From Thermodesulfatator atlanticus (GTDB lineage Bacteria > Desulfobacterota > Thermodesulfobacteria > Thermodesulfobacteriales > Thermodesulfatatoraceae): a stretch of 7,891 nucleotides of DNA. A model generated the notes under the pieces. The model was not told the DNA's origin. It was given only the letters and a program-made list of their open reading frames with translations, and did no database searches. How positions within the stretch are numbered: position 1 is the stretch's first letter; every line of letters starts with the position of its first letter. Shown here one piece after another: positions 1 to 4,606 of this stretch. The position numbers and the translations under genes were made by a program. Location: positions 1 to 7,891 of the forward strand of contig DROK01000244.1 in the NCBI GenBank assembly GCA_011321895.1, given 5' to 3'.

Positions 1-344
1 CCATCCCTAAGATAATCTAGGACTCCTTCTTCTTTTAAATCGATAGTTAGATCGGTATATTTTCTATGATAACCAAACCACCAATATCCTAGCCAATATG
101 TTTTTTCAAAAAGAATTTTATTTCCGTCAAGAAAACTTGTTTTGATTTGGATTTCTTCTGGAGCCAAATCTTCAGAAGAAAATTGGAAAGATAAATATGC
201 TTCAATTAGAAATGTAAGGAAAAAACTTCTCCAAAATGAAAAATTTTTCCGTTTTGATCCAAAATTTTTCACAAGATCCAAGTTGTTAAAGGGACCTTTA
301 CACTTTGAGAAGAGGAGGACGAAGCAATTTCTTGAGATTGCCAT
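1..344 (-). CDS. Hypothetical protein, 3' end beyond the left edge
   Basis: The minus strand is open for 114 codons from an ATG at 344 to the left edge, although the DNA is A+T-rich and stop codons should be frequent. I do not recognise the protein. It has a basic stretch (GSKRKN, residues 29-34), then a hydrophobic segment (FWRSFFLTFLIEAYLSF, about 37-53) that could be a signal anchor or signal peptide, then an acidic linker (SSEDLAPEE) and an aromatic-rich soluble part (KTYWLGYWWFGYHRKYTDL, about 81-99). Membrane anchoring or export is an inference. The start is uncertain: the ATG at 344 has AAGGGG only one base upstream. A GTG at 272, just before the basic and hydrophobic segments, would give a more usual signal-peptide N-terminus but has no visible Shine-Dalgarno. 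The gene diverges from the first vapBC operon. A plus-strand reading (142-360) looks like its shadow. Confidence 0.5.
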   Translation of the reverse strand, partial: MAISRNCFVLLFSKCKGPFNNLDLVKNFGSKRKNFSFWRSFFLTFLIEAYLSFQFSSEDLAPEEIQIKTSFLDGNKILFEKTYWLGYWWFGYHRKYTDLTIDLKEEGVLDYLRD

Positions 345-362
345 ACCCCTTGTGTTATGATT

Positions 363-387
363 GTATATACTATAGTTAACACGGAGG
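363..387 (+). promoter_or_regulatory. Candidate promoter/operator and RBS of the first vapBC operon
   Basis: The 52-base divergent gap holds a -10-like TATACT (366-371) overlapping a perfect 8-bp palindrome ACTATAGT (369-376), inside a looser TGT...ACA-bounded inverted repeat. GGAGG (383-387) lies 9 bases before the vapB start. AbrB-type VapB proteins usually bind palindromes over their own promoter, so this is the natural operator candidate. No convincing -35 box is visible. The same A+T-rich palindrome could also serve the minus-strand gene. Confidence 0.4.
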
Positions 388-396
388 GAGAAAAGC

Positions 397-636
397 ATGC
401 TCAGGGTCACCAAGGTTTTCAAATGTGGCAATTCTCAGGCTGTAAGGATACCCAAAGATTTTCGTCTTGAAGGGGAGGAGGTTTACATCAAGCGGGAGGG
501 AGAGCGCATAGTATTGATCCCAAAAAAAAGAGTCTGGAAAGAATTTTTTAAAAGGCTTGAACGAGAAAAAGACCTGCTTGAGGATTTCCTTGCCGAACGC
601 AGGCAACCGATCCTTCAGGAAAGGGAAATCTTCTGA
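397..636 (+). CDS. vapB: VapB antitoxin, AbrB/SpoVT (VagC-like) type
   Basis: This 79-residue protein is an AbrB-type antitoxin. The N-terminal swapped-hairpin DNA-binding domain covers about residues 3-46 and carries the family signature VFKCGNSQAVRIPKDFRL followed by EEVYIKREGERIVLIPK. The charged C-terminal tail (about 47-79, WKEFFKRLEREKDLLEDFLAERRQ) is where such antitoxins wrap the PIN toxin and block its active site. It is expected to neutralise the VapC encoded next and, with it, to repress the operon. The start is supported by GGAGG 9 bases upstream. The stop codon overlaps the toxin start by one base (TGATG), a usual arrangement for coupled translation. Length and motif are normal for the family. 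Family assignment is secure; partner and autoregulation follow from family knowledge. Confidence 0.93.
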   Translation: MLRVTKVFKCGNSQAVRIPKDFRLEGEEVYIKREGERIVLIPKKRVWKEFFKRLEREKDLLEDFLAERRQPILQEREIF

Positions 637-1049
637 TGCTCTACCTGCTGGATACCAATATTTGTTCTTACATTCTTAGGGAGAGGCCTTTTGAGGTTCT
701 TGAAAGACTTGAAAAGGCAACGGAACATGGTGACGAGGTGGGGTTGTCCGTGGTGACAGCCTCTGAACTCCTTTACGGTGCCTACCGTAAGCAACATCCC
801 AGGCTGATCGAACTTGTGCGAGATTTTCTTGAACTTTTGCCTGTCTATCCCTTTGACCTAAAAGCAGCTGAAGTTTACGGTGAAATAAGGGCTATACTCG
901 AAAAGAAAGGATGCCCTATAGGTCCATACGATCTCCAGATAGCAGCCCACGCCATTTCTAAGAGGGCGGTTCTGGTGACCAATAACGAAAGGGAATTCAG
1001 AAGGGTCCCCGGGCTCAGGCTAGAAAATTGGACCAACCCCGCTGTTTAG
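636..1049 (+). CDS. vapC: VapC toxin, PIN-domain ribonuclease
   Basis: This 137-residue protein is a complete PIN-domain toxin, an Mg2+/Mn2+-dependent endoribonuclease that cleaves RNA (tRNA or rRNA in characterised VapCs) when not held by VapB. Conserved acidic positions are visible: D6 in LLDTN, E44 in ASELLYGA, D99 in GPYDLQIAAHA, and the C-terminal VTNNEREFRRVPGLRLENW block (114-132). It belongs to the VapC subgroup usually paired with AbrB-type VapB, as seen here. Its start overlaps the vapB stop by one base, and no separate Shine-Dalgarno is needed. Nothing looks truncated, so the toxin is probably active. A 26-base stretch of its 3' part (942-967) is repeated exactly downstream at 1126-1151, inside a decayed remnant. 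The RNA target cannot be read from the sequence. Confidence 0.94.
   Translation: MLYLLDTNICSYILRERPFEVLERLEKATEHGDEVGLSVVTASELLYGAYRKQHPRLIELVRDFLELLPVYPFDLKAAEVYGEIRAILEKKGCPIGPYDLQIAAHAISKRAVLVTNNEREFRRVPGLRLENWTNPAV
942..967 (+). repeat. 26-bp direct repeat, copy 1 (inside vapC)
   Basis: These 26 bases of the first vapC, coding AAHAISKR, recur exactly at 1126-1151 in the same orientation. The bases after both copies remain alignable but diverged, which points to a duplicated vapC end and not a chance match. Confidence 0.9.
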
Positions 1050-1055
1050 GGTTGG
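1033..1055 (+). terminator. Weak candidate terminator hairpin over the vapC stop
   Basis: CCAACCC (1033-1039) pairs with GGGTTGG (1049-1055) around a 9-base loop that contains the vapC stop codon. The only T-run, seven Ts at 1082-1088, is 27 bases further on, so this is not a canonical intrinsic terminator. It may instead protect the 3' end or have no role. Confidence 0.25.
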
Positions 1056-1125
1056 CCTCTAAAGGTCCGGTTTGATTCTAATTTTTTTAACGTGCATCGC
1101 TTCTGGCTTCCATCACAAAGAGGCG

Positions 1126-1185
1126 GCAGCCCACGCCATTTCTAAGAGGGCAATCCCGGAAACAACCAACGAAAAGAAAATTTAA
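1126..1185 (+). pseudogene. Remnant of a vapC C-terminal coding region
   Basis: In one frame this stretch reads AAHAISKRAIPETTNEKKI followed by a stop. It matches the VapC encoded at 636-1049 from its residue 103 on (AAHAISKRAVLVTNNEREF). The first 26 bases are identical to 942-967. The next 30 or so still align with roughly half to two thirds of the bases shared, and the NNER/TNEK block is recognisable. No start codon or N-terminal PIN domain lies upstream, so it cannot be an active toxin. It is either a leftover of an earlier vapC copy or a local duplication that has decayed. The identity of the first 26 bases against the divergence after them suggests partial conversion or two separate events. 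The rest of the gap 1050-1256 holds no gene that I can see. Confidence 0.75.
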
Positions 1186-1201
1186 AAATCTGATGTATGC
1201 C

Positions 1202-1229
1202 TTTAAGCATTGATTTATATGCTTAAAAT
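1202..1229 (+). promoter_or_regulatory. Perfect 9-bp inverted repeat, likely operator/promoter of second vapBC
   Basis: TTTAAGCAT (1202-1210) and ATGCTTAAA (1219-1227) form a perfect inverted repeat with an 8-base spacer, 30 bases before the antitoxin start. A -10-like TAAAAT (1224-1229) overlaps its right arm, which would place the transcript start near 1236. Ribbon-helix-helix antitoxins bind such repeats over their own promoter, so it is the best operator candidate. The binding protein is inferred. Confidence 0.55.
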
Positions 1230-1235
1230 ATGTAT

Positions 1236-1250
1236 CCTCCTTTTAGGAGG
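1236..1250 (+). promoter_or_regulatory. RBS of second antitoxin inside a self-complementary hairpin
   Basis: The Shine-Dalgarno AGGAGG (1245-1250), 6 bases before the ATG at 1257, is the 3' arm of CCTCCT-TTT-AGGAGG, a perfect 6-bp stem with a triloop. If formed, it would hide the ribosome site of the antitoxin. Pairing is seen in the sequence; a regulatory effect (temperature or transcript state) is inferred. Confidence 0.6.
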
Positions 1251-1256
1251 TAAGCG

Positions 1257-1490
1257 ATGCCAAAGACCAAAAGGGTAACTTTGACTCTTCCAGAGGTATT
1301 AATCGAACACTTAAAAAGGGAGGCCTCAGAATTAGGGATAGGATATCAGACCCTTATCAGGATCAAACTTATGGAAGATTACAAACGAAAAGCACCGATC
1401 AGGTGGGGAAAAGGGAAACCCAAAGGAGCCAAAATAAAAATCAGGTCTGATAAACCCCTTTCCGAGATCATCCTTGAGGACCGGAGATGA
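1257..1490 (+). CDS. Ribbon-helix-helix (CopG-type) antitoxin of second vapBC
   Basis: This 77-residue protein looks like a ribbon-helix-helix antitoxin. The beta strand KRVTLTLP (5-12) is followed by helix A (EVLIEHLKREASELG) and the turn GIGYQTLIRIKLMEDYKRK (about 27-45), typical of CopG/BrnA-like antitoxins. The C-terminal part (about 46-77) is basic and then acidic (LSEIILEDRR) and is expected to be the toxin-binding tail. It should bind DNA as a dimer, at the inverted repeat at 1202-1227, and neutralise the PIN toxin that follows. The start is chosen for AGGAGG 6 bases upstream. The stop overlaps the toxin start by four bases (ATGA), so the two are translationally coupled. The fold differs from the AbrB-type antitoxin at 397-636, so cross-neutralisation between the two modules is unlikely. 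Confidence 0.85.
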   Translation: MPKTKRVTLTLPEVLIEHLKREASELGIGYQTLIRIKLMEDYKRKAPIRWGKGKPKGAKIKIRSDKPLSEIILEDRR

Positions 1491-1927
1491 TCCTTTATCT
1501 GGATACCTCGGCGTTGGTTAAGCTTTACGTGGAAGAAAAGCATAGCGATCTGGTGAGGGTGTGGGCTGAACGGGTAAATGTGGTCGCCACCAATGAGATA
1601 GCGTATGCGGAAATGGCTTCGGCTTTGAACAGGGCCTTTAGAGAGGGAAGGATATCCCAAAAAGGATTTCAATCTGTGTGGCATATTTTTGATGAAGATT
1701 GGGAATGTTATACCGTGGTAGAAGTAGGGGGCGAGGTATTGAATCTGGCAAAAGAACTGATATTCAGGCACGGGTTGCGGGGATTTGACGGAATACATCT
1801 GGCCTCGGCGTTGATTTTAGAAGTTGAAGGTGAGGTAGTCTTTGGGGCGTTCGACCAAAAGTTGCTCAAAGCAGCAGAAAGAGAAGGTTTACGGTGGATT
1901 AATTATGAAAGGCTTTCCAGCAGTTAA
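1487..1927 (+). CDS. vapC: VapC toxin, PIN-domain ribonuclease (second module)
   Basis: This 146-residue protein is a complete PIN-domain toxin of a subgroup different from the first VapC. Putative metal-binding acids are D6 (YLDTSALVKLY), E42 (AYAEMASAL), D101 (GFDGIHLASAL) and D123 (FGAFDQKLLKAAEREGL), at the spacing expected for the fold. It should act as an RNase restrained by the ribbon-helix-helix antitoxin encoded just upstream, with which it shares a 4-base overlap. Outside these motifs it has little visible resemblance to the first VapC, so the two modules were probably acquired independently and not by tandem duplication. Its stop at 1925-1927 is only two bases from the stop of the convergent DUF190 gene. 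That leaves no room for a separate terminator, so read-through antisense transcription is possible in both directions. The substrate RNA is unknown. Confidence 0.92.
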   Translation: MILYLDTSALVKLYVEEKHSDLVRVWAERVNVVATNEIAYAEMASALNRAFREGRISQKGFQSVWHIFDEDWECYTVVEVGGEVLNLAKELIFRHGLRGFDGIHLASALILEVEGEVVFGAFDQKLLKAAEREGLRWINYERLSSS

Positions 1928-1929
1928 CT

Positions 1930-2244
1930 TTATTTTTTTATTATTTTGGTGATCGGGGAGATGGTGATCAGCCCCTTGTGCAGAAGCCTTTCAAGCTCGG
2001 GCAGGAGGCTGTTTATAGTCTCTTCTTCCTCGATAACTTCGATCTTTAGGGGGAGGTTTCCGGTAGCCCGCAAAAGCCTTACGGTGTGGACCACGCCGTC
2101 TGGTCCCCAGCCAAAGACCCCTTTAAAGACCGTGGCCCCTTTCACTCCCCTTTCCCTTAAGAAACGGAGTATTTCTTCGTAAAGGGGGCGTTTGCCGAGC
2201 TTGTCGTCTTCGTCCACGTAAATGCAGAGTTTTTGGTAGCTCAT
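1930..2244 (-). CDS. DUF190 family PII-like protein
   Basis: This 104-residue protein matches the DUF190 family, small ferredoxin-fold proteins related to PII signalling proteins. Visible signatures are the N-terminal strand KLCIYVDEDDK, RPLYEEILRFLRERGVKGATVFKGVFGWG (19-47), VHTVRLLRATGNLPLKIEVIEEEETINSLLPELERLL (52-88) and GLITISPITKI (91-101). Length is normal. DUF190 genes recur beside crcB, and the two are sometimes fused, which suggests a part in fluoride or ion-export control; the biochemical role is not established. It begins 7 bases after the crcB stop on the same strand, with no clear Shine-Dalgarno, so it is probably translated by coupling to crcB. Its 3' end abuts the second vapC head-on with a 2-base gap. 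Confidence 0.9.
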   Translation of the reverse strand: MSYQKLCIYVDEDDKLGKRPLYEEILRFLRERGVKGATVFKGVFGWGPDGVVHTVRLLRATGNLPLKIEVIEEEETINSLLPELERLLHKGLITISPITKIIKK

Positions 2245-2251
2245 CTTATAC

Positions 2252-2629
2252 TCAGAGAAAGAGTATTCGGGCCAGCCATATCCCTAATCTTAACCCCAAA
2301 AGGCCAAAAAGGAGACTTAAAAAGAGGTTGACTCCGGCCAGGAAAAATTCCCCTTCCTCAAGCAGGGAATTGGTCTCGTAAATGAAAGTGGAGAAGGTGG
2401 TAAAGGAGCCCAGGAATCCGATGGCGAGAAAAAGCCGCTCGTTGGGGGAGATAGCCAGGGTCTCCGTGGCCAGGGCCATCAAGAAGCCAAGCAAAAACGA
2501 GCCCGAGACGTTCACCACCAACGTTCCCAGGGGAAAGAGGGTCGAGACCTTGAGCAGGAGCCCTGAGACGAGATAGCGGGCCACCGCCCCGCAAAAGCCT
2601 CCAAGTCCGACCAACATTAACTTCAACAT
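2252..2629 (-). CDS. crcB: Fluoride channel CrcB/Fluc
   Basis: This 125-residue membrane protein is a Fluc-type fluoride channel, which as a dual-topology dimer lets F- leave the cytoplasm. Four membrane segments can be drawn: about 2-24, 32-56, 66-89 and 96-122. Family motifs are GGFCGAVARY (10-19), VNVSGSFLLGF (39-49, with the conserved Asn40) and GFLGSFTTFSTF (71-82, which holds the pore phenylalanines and the central Na+ site). Length is typical. The DUF190 gene follows 7 bases downstream and forms a unit with it. The ATG at 2629 has GGGGA very close (one base), so translation could begin a few codons later (TTG at residue 2 or Met5). I see no fluoride-riboswitch signature in the 111 bases upstream; that gap holds an 18-bp inverted repeat instead. 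Confidence 0.95.
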   Translation of the reverse strand: MLKLMLVGLGGFCGAVARYLVSGLLLKVSTLFPLGTLVVNVSGSFLLGFLMALATETLAISPNERLFLAIGFLGSFTTFSTFIYETNSLLEEGEFFLAGVNLFLSLLFGLLGLRLGIWLARILFL

Positions 2630-2670
2630 GTCCCCAAAAATAAAGGGCTTTATCAGAAAGGGAAGGGCAT

Positions 2671-2714
2671 ACGTTAGCCCCTCTGCACTTTTAAGGGTGC
2701 AGAGGGGCTAACGT
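2671..2714 (-). repeat. 18-bp perfect inverted repeat (hairpin) between reductase and crcB genes
   Basis: ACGTTAGCCCCTCTGCAC (2671-2688) pairs without mismatch with 2697-2714 around an 8-base loop. Both flanking genes run leftwards, so the RNA would form a very stable hairpin after the reductase stop (27 bases downstream) and about 40 bases before crcB. No U-tract follows on either strand, so it is not a canonical intrinsic terminator. It could be a factor-independent terminator of an unusual kind, an mRNA 3'-end stabiliser, or a dispersed palindromic element of the REP type. Confidence 0.85.
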
Positions 2715-2740
2715 GGGTTCGCGGTAGTAACAAGTATCGA

Positions 2741-4459
2741 TTAGAGGCTCAGTTCCTGCCAGCCCCAGCGACGGGGGAAGTTGAGCCCGCCCAGAGGGAC
2801 GAAGACCCTCTCAAAGCCTGCGGCGTAAAGGACCCGGGCCGCTTCGTAGGAGCGCATGGAAGAATTGCAGATCAGGATCACGTCCTTGTCCCTGGGGATT
2901 TTATCAAGGTTATGGCGTACCTGATCGTAGACCACGTGTATCCAGCGGCCGGGATATTTTTCCATGAAAGGAGCCGCTTCTTTGGGGTGTCTCACGTCTA
3001 CGAAAATGGTTTGGGGGTCGTTTTCAAGGAGTCTTTTCTTTACTTCGTCCCAGGTAATGGGCTTAAAGAGCCCGTCGGCCAGGTTTCCCGCCACCATGGA
3101 CACTACGTTTAAGGGGTCAAGGGCGGTATTAAAGGGCGGGGCGTAGGCCAATTCCATGTAGGCGGTGTCTTCTAACCTCGGTTTAAACTCTAGGAGTTTG
3201 GCAAGCGAATTGACCCGGGCCATGGCCCCGTCTGTCATGGGACCTACGGCTTGAAAACCAAGGACCCGACGGTCACGGCGATCCGCCACGATTTCCACGA
3301 AGATAAACTCCGCCCCCGGGTAATAGTGGGCCCGTTCCGTCTGGTTGTGCAGGGCGTAAAAGGCGTCAAAACCTTCGGCCCGGGCCACGCTATAAGAGAT
3401 CCCGCAGGCGGCGATGGCCAGGTCAAAACATTTCATTACAAAGGCCCCTACCGCGCCCCGGAAAGTTTCTGTTCCGCCGGCCAGGTTGGTGCCGATGATC
3501 CGGCCGTGGCGGTTGGCCAGAGAACCTAGAGGCAAAACCAATTTTTTGCCCGTAACCAGGTGGGTTACTTCTATACAGTCTCCCCCGGCGTAAATGTTGG
3601 GGTCAGAGGTCTGTAACCGCTCGTTGACCACGATACCCCCGGTGAGGGGAGAGACCAGGAGTCCGGCCTCTCTCGCCAGCTGGCTGTTGGGCCTTACGCC
3701 GGTGGCCATGAGCACCAGGTCACATTCGTAGCGCCCGTCTTCGGTGATCACGGCGCAAACCCGCCCGTCTTTACCTTCAATCTCTTTGGTGCGGGCGTTG
3801 AGTACCAGTTTTACCCCTTTTTCTTCCAGGTGGTGGGCCACGATGCGCGCCAGGGGTTTGTCAATGATACGGGGGAGAGGCTGGTCAAAATACTCCAGTA
3901 CCGTTACTTCAAGGCCCCAGAGATCACGGAAGGCCTCAGCCATCTCAAGACCGATAGGCCCGGCCCCGATGATGACCACCTTTTCCACTTCTCCCTTGGC
4001 GATGCGTTCTTTGATGGCCACGGCGGAATGTAGGTTTGAGATGGCAAAGACGCCGTCCAGGTCTCTTCCCGGCAGAGGGAGAATAAAGGGCGAGGCCCCG
4101 GTGGTGATAACCAGTTTGTCGTAAGGGATAGTGTCTTCTTGGCCGGTTTCCAGATATTTGACGTGGACAACCTTCTTTTCCCGGTCTATCTTGGTGGCAA
4201 GGGTCTTGGTAAGGGTGTGGACCCCTTTGGCGTTTTCGAAAAAGGCTTCGTTGCGGACCATGTGGAAGGCAGTTTTACGGAGTTCAGTTTCGTCCGGGAT
4301 ATCACCGGAAATGTAGTAGGGGATCCCGCAACCGCCGTAAGAGATCAGATCGTCTTTGTCGATCATGACGACCTCGGTTTCAGGCTTTAGCCTCTTGAGG
4401 CGTGAGGCAGCTCTTGGTCCAGCGGCTACGGCCCCGATAACCACTACTTTTTCGCCCAT
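2741..4459 (-). CDS. CoA-disulfide/persulfide reductase fused to a rhodanese domain
   Basis: This 572-residue flavoprotein belongs to the pyridine nucleotide-disulfide oxidoreductases of the CoADR-Rhd/Npsr type, which use NAD(P)H to reduce CoA disulfide, CoA persulfide or polysulfide. An FAD-binding site (VVVIGAVAAGPRAASRL, 5-21) is followed by the single redox cysteine C44 in SYGGCGIPYYISG. Then come the NAD(P)H site (VVIIGAGPIGLEMAEAF, 161-177), ATGVRPN (252-258) and YAGGDCIEV (290-298). The dimerisation domain (about 340-455) contains AYAPPFNTALDPLN (438-451). The C-terminal rhodanese domain (about 466-565) has VDVRHPKEA and the active-site loop CNSSMRS with Cys531, which would carry the persulfide passed to the flavin site. 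Length fits the fused subfamily. AAGGAGG lies 7 bases before the start. A sulfur-respiration or persulfide-detoxification role is inferred; the exact substrate is not decided by sequence. Confidence 0.93.
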   Translation of the reverse strand: MGEKVVVIGAVAAGPRAASRLKRLKPETEVVMIDKDDLISYGGCGIPYYISGDIPDETELRKTAFHMVRNEAFFENAKGVHTLTKTLATKIDREKKVVHVKYLETGQEDTIPYDKLVITTGASPFILPLPGRDLDGVFAISNLHSAVAIKERIAKGEVEKVVIIGAGPIGLEMAEAFRDLWGLEVTVLEYFDQPLPRIIDKPLARIVAHHLEEKGVKLVLNARTKEIEGKDGRVCAVITEDGRYECDLVLMATGVRPNSQLAREAGLLVSPLTGGIVVNERLQTSDPNIYAGGDCIEVTHLVTGKKLVLPLGSLANRHGRIIGTNLAGGTETFRGAVGAFVMKCFDLAIAACGISYSVARAEGFDAFYALHNQTERAHYYPGAEFIFVEIVADRRDRRVLGFQAVGPMTDGAMARVNSLAKLLEFKPRLEDTAYMELAYAPPFNTALDPLNVVSMVAGNLADGLFKPITWDEVKKRLLENDPQTIFVDVRHPKEAAPFMEKYPGRWIHVVYDQVRHNLDKIPRDKDVILICNSSMRSYEAARVLYAAGFERVFVPLGGLNFPRRWGWQELSL

Positions 4460-4466
4460 GATAAAA

Positions 4467-4479
4467 CCTCCTTGGGAGG
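4467..4479 (-). promoter_or_regulatory. RBS of the reductase gene inside a short hairpin
   Basis: On the minus strand CCTCC-CAA-GGAGG places the Shine-Dalgarno GGAGG (complement of 4467-4471) in a perfect 5-bp stem with a triloop, 7 bases before the ATG at 4459. It is the same design as the hairpin at 1236-1250 before the second antitoxin. Its effect on translation is inferred. Confidence 0.5.
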
Positions 4480-4590
4480 ATTTCTTCCTGGGTAGCAGTT
4501 CGTTTTTTAAGAAGCAAGGCCCAAAAGGGCAGAAAAAAGCTTTTTAGTGTTTATCTTTTGCAATGAGGAGAAAGCTAGCGCTCAAAGCGT
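4480..4590. promoter_or_regulatory. Divergent intergenic region with palindromes
   Basis: The reductase and DUF5335 genes diverge from this stretch, so it should hold promoters for both. It contains GCCC-AAAA-GGGC (4519-4530) and, four bases on, a 12-bp palindrome AAAAAGCTTTTT (4534-4545). These may be a regulator site. I see no confident -35/-10 pair on either strand. Confidence 0.35.
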
Positions 4591-4606
4591 AAAGGAGGTT
4601 GAGAAC

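Noticed and set aside
142..360. Plus-strand 72-codon frame with a TTG start
   Set aside because: No Shine-Dalgarno, low-complexity product, and it lies opposite a longer, more protein-like minus-strand frame.
1379..1798. 139-codon minus-strand frame
   Set aside because: It overlaps the second antitoxin and toxin, both with clear family motifs; its product has no recognisable features.
2671..2714. Canonical rho-independent terminator
   Set aside because: Stem is excellent, but no T-run follows on either strand.
2630..2740. Fluoride riboswitch upstream of crcB
   Set aside because: The minus strand has a CTGATAAAGCCC stretch faintly like the riboswitch 3' end, but no matching 5' stem and pseudoknot bases; most of the gap is the 18-bp hairpin.
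3744..4124. 126-codon plus-strand frame
   Set aside because: It lies antisense to the NAD-binding part of the reductase; its Ser/Arg-rich product is typical of a shadow frame.
4547..4606. Upstream GTG start extending the DUF5335 protein by 20 residues
   Set aside because: No Shine-Dalgarno before the GTG, and the ideal AAAGGAGG at 4591-4598 points to the ATG at 4607.
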